Shown here: in pieces, positions 7,953 through 14,641 of the stretch
Layout of the letters: each line of letters begins with the position of its first letter
Numbering within the stretch: the first letter of the stretch is position 1
Origin: Lachnospiraceae bacterium UBA7182
GTDB lineage: Bacteria; Bacillota; Clostridia; Lachnospirales; Lachnospiraceae
Length of the DNA stretch: 29,203 bases
Assembly: GCA_002491115.1 (NCBI GenBank)
Contig: DKVI01000118.1
Location: 1 to 29,203 of the forward strand
Reading direction: 5' to 3'
Position numbers and translations under genes: made by a program
Notes under the pieces: generated by a model
Databases searched by the model: none
Seen by the model: only the letters and a program-made list of their open reading frames with translations
Told to the model about the DNA's origin: nothing

Positions 7953-9342
7953 TTTAACCAATACAGGGTCAGATACGCTGTATGAATACCTCTATAAAAA
8001 CATCAGAAACGATATTTTACAGGGAACATTAAAATCCGGGGAAAAGCTGCCGTCCAAGCGGGTGCTGGCGTCCCATCTGGGGGTCAGCGTGATCACGGTT
8101 GAGAACGCCTACGCCCGGCTTGCTGCGGAAGGATACATATATTCCATGCCGAAACGGGGGTTCTATGTGTCTGATTTTTCCCGGCCCGTGGCGGAGCCGC
8201 AAAAAGAACCTGTACAGGAGACGGCACCTGTAACAGGTGAAGACACTTCTTATTTCGCGGACTTTTCCAGCAATCAGACTTCATCTGATCTTTTTCCATT
8301 TACAATCTGGTCAAAAGTGATCCGGGAGCTGTTAAATGACAGCCGGGTGCAGTTGATGACCAATTCTCCCTGCGGCGGAATCCCGGTCCTTCGGGAGGAA
8401 ATCGCAAAATATTTGCAGGAATACCGGGGAATGTCCGTGCGTCCGGAGCAGATCATCATCGGCGCCGGGACGGAATATTTATACGGACTTTTGATCCAGT
8501 TATTGGGAAACGATAAAGTATACGCCATTGAGAATCCGGGATATCGGAAACTGGAGCGCATCTATGAAAGTTTTCGGGTTCCCTGTCAGTGGATTTCCAT
8601 GGATGAATGCGGGATACGGGTGTCCGAGCTGGAAGAAAAAAGGGGGAATGTCGTGCATATCACGCCTTCCCACCATTATCCCACGGGAATCGTGATGCCC
8701 ATCAGCAGAAGATATGAGCTGCTGGGGTGGGCGGCAAAAGAAGAACAAAGGTATATTATTGAAGACGACTATGACAGTGAATTAAGGCTCGGCGGACGGC
8801 CGATCCCCACGCTCCAGAGTATCGACCGGTCAGAAAAAGTGATCTATATGAACACATTCACAAAGACGCTGTGTTCCACCGTCCGGATCAGCTATATGAT
8901 CCTGCCTCCGGGGCTGGTGCGGCAGTTTTATGAGAAAATGTCGTTTTATTCCTGTACCGTATCCAATTTTGAGCAGTATACGCTGGCGTATTTTATGGCA
9001 GAAGGGAAATTTGAGGCGCATATCAACCGTTTGCGGAACCACTACCGAAAGAAGCGGGATATGCTGCTGGAAGCCTTTGCGAACAGTAAACTGGGAGATA
9101 AAATATCGGTGTCAGGCCAGGAAGCCGGTCTTCATTTTCTGATGACGCTGCACACGGATTTACCGGAATCGACCGTTATGGAACGGGCCATATCCAGGGG
9201 GATTAAGCTGATTCCTCTGTCCAGGTATTATTATGGAGAAAAAGGCCCCGAAAATGTGTATGTGATGAATTATTCCTCCATTGATATCACAAAAGCAGAC
9301 GAGATTGCAGGGCGTATTGATAAAAGTTTGCAAAACAGTTGA
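7939..9342 (+). CDS. MocR/GabR-type regulator (GntR HTH plus PLP aminotransferase domain)
   Basis: A 467-residue PLP-dependent transcription factor. The N-terminal GntR winged helix (about 1-75) is clear: TLYEYLYKNIRNDILQGTL, GEKLPSKRVLASHLGVS. The class I aminotransferase domain follows with TPSHHYPTGIVMP, IIEDDYDSELR and the likely PLP lysine K309 in NTFTKTLCSTVRISYM. MocR proteins use PLP as an effector; GabR and PdxR are characterised members, but the target here is unknown. The gene overlaps the end of the glycosyltransferase-MarR gene by 14 bases, so the two are probably co-transcribed and coupled. ATG 7939 is preferred (AAAGGA 10 bases upstream); ATG 7933 is an alternative two codons earlier. 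Confidence 0.9.
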   Translation: MITYNLTNTGSDTLYEYLYKNIRNDILQGTLKSGEKLPSKRVLASHLGVSVITVENAYARLAAEGYIYSMPKRGFYVSDFSRPVAEPQKEPVQETAPVTGEDTSYFADFSSNQTSSDLFPFTIWSKVIRELLNDSRVQLMTNSPCGGIPVLREEIAKYLQEYRGMSVRPEQIIIGAGTEYLYGLLIQLLGNDKVYAIENPGYRKLERIYESFRVPCQWISMDECGIRVSELEEKRGNVVHITPSHHYPTGIVMPISRRYELLGWAAKEEQRYIIEDDYDSELRLGGRPIPTLQSIDRSEKVIYMNTFTKTLCSTVRISYMILPPGLVRQFYEKMSFYSCTVSNFEQYTLAYFMAEGKFEAHINRLRNHYRKKRDMLLEAFANSKLGDKISVSGQEAGLHFLMTLHTDLPESTVMERAISRGIKLIPLSRYYYGEKGPENVYVMNYSSIDITKADEIAGRIDKSLQNS

Positions 9343-9367
9343 CAGGAAGATGTTAAAGTGATATGAT
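9339..9367 (+). promoter_or_regulatory. Promoter of the ybjQ-SPFH operon, overlapping the MocR stop
   Basis: TTGACA (9339-9344) and TATGAT (9362-9367) are spaced by 17 bases. The MocR TGA stop (9340-9342) is inside the -35, the same arrangement as at 6536. Confidence 0.8.
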
Positions 9368-9408
9368 TCTGATATCAAAATTATAGAAATAATAAGGAGG
9401 GTACAAAA

Positions 9409-9720
9409 ATGATTTTAGTAAACACCGATTATATCAGCGGAAAAGAACTGGAAATGCTGGGGCTTGTGAAAGGGAGCACGATCCAGTCGAAAAATATCGG
9501 GCGCGACATCACCCAGGGTTTTAAGACGCTGGTGGGCGGAGAATTAAAGGCCTATGCGGAGATGATGAACGATGCCAGGGACCTTGCCACCCGGCGTATG
9601 GTGGAAGAAGCGGAAAAAGCAGGCGCAGACGCCATTGTAAACGTCCGGTATTCTTCCGCGTCCGTGATGCAGGGAGCGGCCGAAGTCATGGCGTACGGAA
9701 CGGCTGTAAGATTCAGGTAA
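9409..9720 (+). CDS. YbjQ/UPF0145 family protein
   Basis: A 103-residue single-domain protein of the YbjQ (UPF0145, putative heavy-metal-binding) family. Family features are VKGSTIQSKNIGRDI, the central helix with MMNDARDLATRRMVEEAEKAGADAIVNVRY, and the C-terminal strand MAYGTAVRF. Members form small symmetric oligomers; biochemical function is not settled. The start has an excellent RBS (AAGGAGGG, 7 bases before ATG). It is the first gene of an apparent three-gene operon with the SPFH and Arc-like genes. Confidence 0.9.
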   Translation: MILVNTDYISGKELEMLGLVKGSTIQSKNIGRDITQGFKTLVGGELKAYAEMMNDARDLATRRMVEEAEKAGADAIVNVRYSSASVMQGAAEVMAYGTAVRFR

Positions 9721-9745
9721 CTGTCGGACAGGAGGAGGTTGTCAG

Positions 9746-10756
9746 ATGAAAGAGATCGTATTAAATCGCAGGAAAAACGGGCTGGCCGTGCTTATGCTTA
9801 CGGTTTTTGTGTATGCGGCGGCCATTTTGGGAGCTGTCTTTGGAGGCATACAGGTGGAGCAGGGCAGGAGTCCGCTTCTGATGACGGTCAGTATTATCAT
9901 TTTATGTATCGGATGGCTTCCGCTTCTGGGACTTAAAGTATTAAAGCCTCAGGAGGCGCTGGTGCTTACTTTATTCGGAAAATATATAGGGACGTTAAAG
10001 GACAGCGGTTTTTATTTTGTCAATCCTTTCTGCGTTGCCGTGAATCCGGCGGCCAGGACAAAACTGAACCAGAGCGGAGACGTGAAAAATATGCGGGCCG
10101 GCAATCCGGATAGCGGCGCGGCGGTGTCCGTGGAGAGCACCAGCAAAAAGATTTCCTTAAAGATTATGACCCTGAGCAATAACCGGCAGAAGATCAATGA
10201 CTGCCTGGGCAATCCCGTGGAGATCGGGATCGCCGTGACCTGGCGGATCGTGGATACGGCGAAGGCCGTGTTTAATGTGGATAATTATAAAGAATTTTTA
10301 TCCCTGCAGTGCGACAGCGCCCTCCGTGATATTGTGCGCCTGTATCCGTATGATGTGGCGCCTGACGTGGATACGACCGGGGACGGTGTGGCGGATGAAG
10401 GAAGCCTTCGGGGTTCCAGCGAAGTGGTCGCGGCGCGGATCCGGGACGAAATCCAGAAGCGGGTCAATGAAGCCGGCATCGAGATCGTGGAGGCCCGGAT
10501 TACTTATCTTGCCTATGCCATGGAGATCGCGGCGGTCATGCTGCAGCGTCAGCAGGCTTCTGCCATCGTCGATGCGAGGAAAATGATTGTGGACGGCGCC
10601 GTGGGCATGGTGGAGATGGCGCTGGAACGTCTGAATGAGAACCAGGTGGTCACTTTGGATGAAGAACGGAAAGCGGCGATGGTCTCCAATCTTCTGGTCG
10701 TTTTGTGCGGCAACCATGACGCCCAGCCGGTCGTTAATTCGGGAAGCCTGTACTGA
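9746..10756 (+). CDS. SPFH/Band 7 (stomatin-like) membrane protein
   Basis: A 336-residue protein with two hydrophobic segments near the N terminus (about 13-35 and 45-65), followed by a Band 7/SPFH domain: LKPQEALVLTLFGKYIGTLKDSGFYFVNPF, a VGIAVTWRIVDT-like strand, RDIVRLYPYDV and the helix IRDEIQKRVNEAGIEIVEARITYL. SPFH proteins form oligomeric membrane scaffolds. The gene follows ybjQ by 25 bases with AGGAGGAGG before ATG. The Arc-like gene begins one base after its stop, so the three are probably one transcript. The C-terminal part runs directly into a non-hydrophobic tail. Confidence 0.9.
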   Translation: MKEIVLNRRKNGLAVLMLTVFVYAAAILGAVFGGIQVEQGRSPLLMTVSIIILCIGWLPLLGLKVLKPQEALVLTLFGKYIGTLKDSGFYFVNPFCVAVNPAARTKLNQSGDVKNMRAGNPDSGAAVSVESTSKKISLKIMTLSNNRQKINDCLGNPVEIGIAVTWRIVDTAKAVFNVDNYKEFLSLQCDSALRDIVRLYPYDVAPDVDTTGDGVADEGSLRGSSEVVAARIRDEIQKRVNEAGIEIVEARITYLAYAMEIAAVMLQRQQASAIVDARKMIVDGAVGMVEMALERLNENQVVTLDEERKAAMVSNLLVVLCGNHDAQPVVNSGSLY

Positions 10757-10757
10757 T

Positions 10758-10961
10758 ATGGCGGACAACCAGAAAAAACAGGTTCCCCTGCGGCTGTCTG
10801 TGAAGCTGTATAACGCCATCGCCGCCTGGGCAGAGGATGATTTTCGTTCGGTCAACGGACAGATTGAGTACCTTCTGACGGAATGTGTCAGACAGCGTAA
10901 GAAGAACGGAAAATATGTACCCGAAGAGCTGGACGTGCCGCCTGAACTGGATCTGGAATAA
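10758..10961 (+). CDS. Arc-like ribbon-helix-helix small protein
   Basis: A 67-residue protein with a ribbon-helix-helix pattern: the strand QVPLRLSVKLYNAIAAWAE, then a helix DDFRSVNGQIEYLLTECVRQRKK, and an acidic tail. This resembles Arc/MetJ-type DNA-binding proteins, which dimerise through the strand. It begins one base after the SPFH stop with only a weak RBS (GGGAAG), consistent with translational coupling. It may regulate its own operon, or act as a partner of the SPFH protein; neither is shown here. Confidence 0.8.
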   Translation: MADNQKKQVPLRLSVKLYNAIAAWAEDDFRSVNGQIEYLLTECVRQRKKNGKYVPEELDVPPELDLE

Positions 10962-10985
10962 AGTCATGCAAGAACTAAGGGCAGA

Positions 10986-11603
10986 TTACATTGTCATCTC
11001 TTCTTCCAGCCTGCCCATCAGATGTCCGGCTGCAAAGAATACAGTTTCATAATGCATGTACTGCAGCATATTTTTGTCGGTAAGTAAGGACAGGCTGGCA
11101 GCAAATTCTTCATCTGAATTCCAGAACTGAAATACGATGGGGAGAAAGTCAAATAACGGGATCTGATAGGCGACATCTCCTCTGCCGTATTTAGTCCCGT
11201 TTAATCTTTCACAGGCGAGAGACAGCAGTTCAGGTTTATGATCAAAATTTTTTTCAGCTTTCTGAAAAAGCCCTCCGCCTGCAGCGCCTGATCTGCTTTG
11301 GACTGAAGACAGGTTTTTTATATTCACGAATTCCCCGGAGAGGCTGCAATTGTCCTTGGAACAGCAGAGTACATCGTAAATCGTCATTACCTCATTATAG
11401 CCGGCTTCATGTGCGTGAATAAAGTGGTCGTCGGACCATGCTGCTTTACCGCTGGTCCGGTGGATCCGGTACATATGCCCTGTGAAACGGATATAAAGAT
11501 AGTCCTGATCATGCGGCAGCTGAAATTTCCGGATCATCTTTTCCTGGTCATATTTTACAAATTCTTTCTGCATCCGGCATTTCATAGTCTCATAATTATC
11601 CAT
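10986..11603 (-). CDS. DUF3786-like protein
   Basis: A 205-residue cytoplasmic protein of unknown function that I place tentatively in the DUF3786 family from the pattern of an early MTIYDVLCCSK segment, LSGEFVNIKNL, LNGTKYGRGDVAYQIPLFDFLPIVFQFWNSDEEF and a C-terminal YETVFFAAGHLMGRL helix. Start ATG 11603 sits 10 bases after GGGAGG on the minus strand; a TTG six codons earlier lies within that RBS. It has its own promoter and converges on the ybjQ-SPFH-Arc operon with only 24 bases between stops, in which I see no clear terminator. Confidence 0.75.
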   Translation of the reverse strand: MDNYETMKCRMQKEFVKYDQEKMIRKFQLPHDQDYLYIRFTGHMYRIHRTSGKAAWSDDHFIHAHEAGYNEVMTIYDVLCCSKDNCSLSGEFVNIKNLSSVQSRSGAAGGGLFQKAEKNFDHKPELLSLACERLNGTKYGRGDVAYQIPLFDFLPIVFQFWNSDEEFAASLSLLTDKNMLQYMHYETVFFAAGHLMGRLEEEMTM

Positions 11604-11655
11604 CAAATATGTACCTCCCAATCTGTGATCTCCCGCTTTTCAAATTCTACGTGTT

Positions 11656-11684
11656 ATCATATCATGATTGTTTTTCCATGTAAA
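11656..11684 (-). promoter_or_regulatory. Promoter of the DUF3786-like gene
   Basis: On the minus strand TTTACA (11679-11684) and TATGAT (11656-11661) are spaced by 17 bases, about 52 bases upstream of the start codon. Confidence 0.6.
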
Positions 11685-11720
11685 TATTTCCTGCATGCTT
11701 ATAGAAAAGGAGATGTGAAT

Positions 11721-11852
11721 ATGATGGCATCAATGATCATTACTTGTCTGGTAGGCGTAGCTCTTTATTACGAAGTCGTCACACTGAGTAAGGTGATTGA
11801 TGTCGTGTTATGTATAACGGAATTTATTTTATTAACAAGTAGAAAAATCTGA
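11721..11852 (+). CDS. Small hydrophobic protein, 43 aa
   Basis: An ORF of 43 codons starting with two ATGs, with a strong RBS (AAAGGAG) about 8 bases before the first. It has two hydrophobic stretches, MIITCLVGVALYYEVVTL and VIDVVLCITEFILL, and a basic end SRKI, so it could be a small inner-membrane protein. I see no plus-strand promoter close by. The RBS and hydrophobic pattern support it; I recognise no family. Confidence 0.45.
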   Translation: MMASMIITCLVGVALYYEVVTLSKVIDVVLCITEFILLTSRKI

Positions 11853-11922
11853 TTTCAGTGAAAAGAAAAATGGGTTTAGAATCAGTTGATTTAACACAAT
11901 CTGGCATGACCTGCTAACAGAG

Positions 11923-12147
11923 TTATTTATTGATTTCTTTTTTCTTTGTCCTGCCCAGCAGGTAATCTACTGAACAGTTGTAGTAATCAGCAAGTGCAAC
12001 CAGGACATCAAGAGGGATTTTTCTGGTGCCGTTTTCATAGTGAGAATATGTTCTTTGACTGATATTGAGGATCTTTGCCAGATCATCCTGTTTTAGATCA
12101 TGATCTTCCCGTAAATCTCTAACATGTTTCAAATACATTTCATACAT
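11923..12147 (-). CDS. XRE-family HTH repressor, 74 aa
   Basis: A compact Cro/CI-type helix-turn-helix protein. The HTH core runs LREDHDLKQDDLAKILNISQRTYSHYENGTRKIPLDVLVALADYYNCSVDYLLGRT, here covering about residues 12-66, with almost nothing beyond it. The RBS (CAGGAGGGG) is 6-7 bases before ATG. Its promoter is intertwined with a plus-strand promoter serving two small ORFs, and each promoter spacer overlaps a copy of a 16-bp direct repeat. This repressor therefore probably controls itself and the divergent unit. It may be a mobile-element remnant or the antitoxin-like half of a small module. Confidence 0.88.
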   Translation of the reverse strand: MYEMYLKHVRDLREDHDLKQDDLAKILNISQRTYSHYENGTRKIPLDVLVALADYYNCSVDYLLGRTKKKEINK

Positions 12148-12168
12148 GCCGCCCCTCCTGATAAAACG

Positions 12169-12222
12169 ATTATAAATAGAACAAAGTGGACTATTGTAAT
12201 ACGGAACAAAATGGGCTATGAT
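12169..12222. promoter_or_regulatory. Divergent promoters with two 16-bp operator-like direct repeats
   Basis: The plus-strand promoter is TTGTAA (12194-12199) and TATGAT (12217-12222), 17 bases apart. The minus-strand promoter for the XRE gene has TATAAT at 12169-12174 and a poor -35. The repeat GAACAAARTGGRCTAT occurs at 12179-12194 and 12204-12219 (14 of 16 identical, 25-base period). One copy fills the minus-strand spacer and the other the plus-strand spacer. Confidence 0.6.
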
Positions 12223-12250
12223 TTTATGGATAAAACATTGGAGGTGAGAA

Positions 12251-12397
12251 GTGAAAAAAGAAAAACGGATGTTTAGCTATAGTTTGGTTATTTTTTGCGT
12301 AACAGCCATTCTTTTTTATGGAATGAGTATGATAAGACGATGGAGAGAAGATGATTCAGGAGTGCCAGATGTGGCAAGCAGTATATCTTGTATGTGA
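12251..12397 (+). CDS. Small single-pass membrane protein, 48 aa
   Basis: A GTG start has GGAGGTGAGA just upstream and follows the divergent promoter by about 22 bases. The peptide has a basic N terminus (KKEKR), one hydrophobic helix (YSLVIFCVTAILFYGMSM, about 10-27), then RRWREDD and a polar tail. It overlaps the following small ORF in another frame by 29 bases. This shape is common to small membrane regulators and type I/II-like toxins; no family is recognised. Confidence 0.5.
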   Translation: MKKEKRMFSYSLVIFCVTAILFYGMSMIRRWREDDSGVPDVASSISCM

Positions 12398-12530
12398 TGA
12401 TGTAGAAAAAAAGGAACCTGTCTGCAATATTCTATTTGTTACAGACAGGTGTAACGAAGAGGCAGATATAAGGAATGACGCTGATAAATTTCATCTTTAT
12501 CTGGATGGAGACGAGATTGCGTTTTATTGA
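12369..12530 (+). CDS. Small acidic soluble protein, 53 aa
   Basis: ATG 12369 is preceded by AGGAG with a 6-base spacer, inside the end of the preceding ORF. The product is acidic with a pattern of plausible strands (AVYLVCDDVEKK, CNILFVTDRC, FHLYLDGDEIAFY) and no membrane segment. A perfect 9-bp inverted repeat (ACCTGTCTG/CAGACAGGT, 12416-12450) lies within it, which could be an RNA hairpin rather than chance. No family is recognised. Confidence 0.45.
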   Translation: MWQAVYLVCDDVEKKEPVCNILFVTDRCNEEADIRNDADKFHLYLDGDEIAFY

Positions 12531-12689
12531 TTCCTGTCAAATTGTTTATATGCCGGTATGTGAGGCTTTATTTTTTGTATTTATACTTCTTCAAAGATAA
12601 GTAATTAGTAAGGAAATTTGGATCTAATATTTATTGAGGGCTGCACGTAAAATAGCATTATGATACTTCGGAAAAGAGGTGGATAATGC

Positions 12690-13019
12690 TTGGTGCTGGA
12701 AGAATATGTTCCGGAACGGCTTGAGGAACTTTGCAGACAGGGAGAGATCAGCAGATATCGTTTGTCATCTTTGACAGGAATCTCACAATCGGCATTGTCC
12801 GATATTGTAAAAGGTGAGAATATGCCCACACTGTCTACCATTGAAAAGATCTGTAATGCATTTGGAATCACCATTTCACAGTTTTTTGCAGACGATGGTG
12901 TGTTGCCTGATCTTTCAGAAGCGCAGAAAGAATTATTGTGTTTGTGGAACGGGCTGAAGCTGGAAGAGCAGGCAATGGTCAAAACTTTTATGGAGAGCAT
13001 AAAAAATAAGAGAGAATAG
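12690..13019 (+). CDS. XRE-family HTH regulator, 109 aa
   Basis: A Cro/CI-type helix-turn-helix protein: the HTH spans about 9-65 (LEELCRQGEISRYRLSSLTG, SQSALSDIVKGENMPTLST, IEKICNAFGITISQFF), followed by a helical tail with LSEAQKELLCLWNGLKLEEQAM. The start is taken as TTG 12690, about 8 bases after AAGAGGTGG; GTG at 12693 is possible. A poor promoter (TTGAGG 12634, TATGAT 12659, 19-base spacer) may serve it. The stop is followed immediately by the eroded response-regulator fragment. Between the previous ORF and this gene (12531-12689) I see nothing else. Confidence 0.85.
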   Translation: MVLEEYVPERLEELCRQGEISRYRLSSLTGISQSALSDIVKGENMPTLSTIEKICNAFGITISQFFADDGVLPDLSEAQKELLCLWNGLKLEEQAMVKTFMESIKNKRE

Positions 13020-13059
13020 CATGCCGGCTGCCGCGGCGACGGAGTTCGTTTTCCGGTAG

Positions 13060-13164
13060 ATTTTTGAAATCGTTCCGGAACAGGTGCGTTCCGCCCGTCC
13101 TGATCTGGTGCTTCTGGATCTGGGACTACCCGGACATCCGCTTTGGATGAACTTCGGGCGCTGA
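13060..13164 (+). pseudogene. Fragment of an OmpR-type response regulator receiver domain
   Basis: One frame reads IFEIVPEQVRSARPDLVLLDLGLPG, a receiver-domain core with the phospho-accepting Asp in LLDLGLP. A stop stands just before it (TAG 13057) and there is no start, linker or DNA-binding domain. After GLPG the likely continuation (ALDELRALN) is found one frame over, so a small frameshift or junction lies near 13130-13145. The sequence then runs straight into the permease gene, so the rest of the regulator and everything normally between the two genes are gone. BceRS-BceAB loci are the likely origin. Confidence 0.65.
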
Positions 13165-14486
13165 ATCTGGGCAGCGACTATATGATTTACTTTGTTACAG
13201 TTGTGATGGTGTGCGCGATGCTTTATGCTTTCAACGGTCTGGTATTTTCCGAGGAAATTCATAACCTGTCAGGCATGCTGGACAATATGAAACTGACGAT
13301 CGTGCTTGCCAGCATCGTGGTGGTTGTTATCATCGGATGGCTGGTATCCTACACAACCGGATTTATGCTGTCCCGCCGCAGCCGGGAGCTGGGGACCTAT
13401 CTGCTCATCGGGCTGGAAAACAGACAGGTGGCGCGTCTGTTTTTTCTGGAAAATCTGGCAGTGGGCAGTGTCGCGCTACTCTTCGGCATTCCGCTTGGGA
13501 ACCTGGTGTATCAGGCGCTCCGCGCCATCCTGCTGACCATGTTAAGCGCGCCGTATCATTTTCACTATCGTTTTTCGCTGAAAGCCATTGGGCTGACGTT
13601 CGTTTATTTTGCCGCAATTTATTTCTTTGCGCTGGTTCGGAGCCGGAAACAGATCCACCGTATGAAGATCTATGACCTTATTTATTTTGAACGGCAAAAT
13701 GAAGAAGAGCTTGTAAAAAAGAGTAAAACGCGAAAAACCCTGTTCGCAGTCTCCCTCGTTTTTGGCACTGCGGGAACGTTCCTGCTGATGACAGCGGGAA
13801 ATCTGTTGACCGGTGTCTTCGGCGCGGGATGCATCATCGTATTTATCTACGGTTTCTTTACCAGCTTTTCCTCCGGCATCCCGGCGTATTTTGATCGAAA
13901 ACCGAAGCGGAAGTACCAGGGACAGAATCTGATGGTCTTCCGCACGCTGGCCGCAAAGCTCTCGGCGATGGGAATCGTTATGGCGACGGTCGCGCTGCTC
14001 TTTATGAACGATGAATGGGACTATCTGTACTCGAAAGCGGGCAATCTGCGCGATACTGCTGTATGGTCCGCCATATCGGTCTTTCCCCTTTTCTATCTGG
14101 CTCTGACTTTGGCCATGACTGCCGCCACCGTTTTGACCGTCCAGCAGCTCAGCGAGGCGGGACGCTTCCGCCGCCAGTTTGAGCTGCTCCGCAAACTGGG
14201 CATGGACCGACAGGAGATGAGGCGGACGCTGTTTTTGCAGCTTGGGATTTACTATCTCATGCCGGTGATCCCTCCGGTGCTGATTGCAGTTCCCTTTATT
14301 CTGGATCTGTGCGACGGGGTGGAACCGGGAACCATGGTGGGGGCCAGCAGCCCGCCGATGATTCTTTTTGTTTCGCTGGGATTATTTTTCCTGGTGTATC
14401 TGCTCTATATGGTGATTGCCTGTATCAGTATGAAGCGAAATGTACTGCCGGAACCGGCTGATATGGAATATACGGCGAGACTGTAA
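13143..14486 (+). pseudogene. BceB/FtsX-type ABC permease lacking start and extracellular domain
   Basis: The 447-codon ORF matches bacitracin-export-type ABC permeases, which are about 650 residues with ten membrane helices and a large extracellular domain between helices 7 and 8. All ten helices can be traced (for example YMIYFVTVVMVCAMLYAF, IVLASIVVVVIIGWLV, GIVMATVALLF, LFYLALTLAMTAATVLTV, MILFVSLGLFFLVYLLYMVI). About 22 residues, beginning MNDEWDYLYSK, remain where roughly 200 are expected. The N-terminal cytoplasmic start is replaced by response-regulator sequence (DELRALN), with no RBS at TTG 13143. No ATPase partner is in the window. It is probably non-functional, though the frame stays open. 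GC is clearly higher than in the flanks. Confidence 0.7.
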
Positions 14487-14508
14487 TTGAATAACGAAAC
14501 GTTACCCC

Positions 14509-14551
14509 GCCTGTGGGCATTGGGAAGAATCCTGGTGTTCGCAGGCTTTTT
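14509..14551 (+). terminator. Rho-independent terminator after the permease remnant
   Basis: An 11-bp stem GCCTGTGGGCA/TGTTCGCAGGC, including three G-U pairs, with a 16-base loop is followed by TTTTT. Confidence 0.65.
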
Positions 14552-14583
14552 CGTTTACAGAAAAAAGTTTAACTGCTATACTC

Positions 14584-14607
14584 AACATGACATATAGTTG
14601 TCATGTT
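14584..14607. promoter_or_regulatory. Operator-like palindrome upstream of the WYL regulator
   Basis: Perfect 9-bp arms AACATGACA/TGTCATGTT are separated by TATAGT, ending 34 bases before the WYL gene start. A -10-like TATGAT follows at 14616. The position suits autoregulation, but no convincing -35 is visible. Confidence 0.55.
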
Positions 14608-14641
14608 TGGTTTGCTATGATATGAATGGAGCGTGAGAAAT

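Noticed and set aside
10298..10855. 185-codon minus-strand ORF opposite the SPFH gene
   Set aside because: The plus strand carries a clear SPFH protein and Arc-like protein; this is a GC-driven antisense frame.
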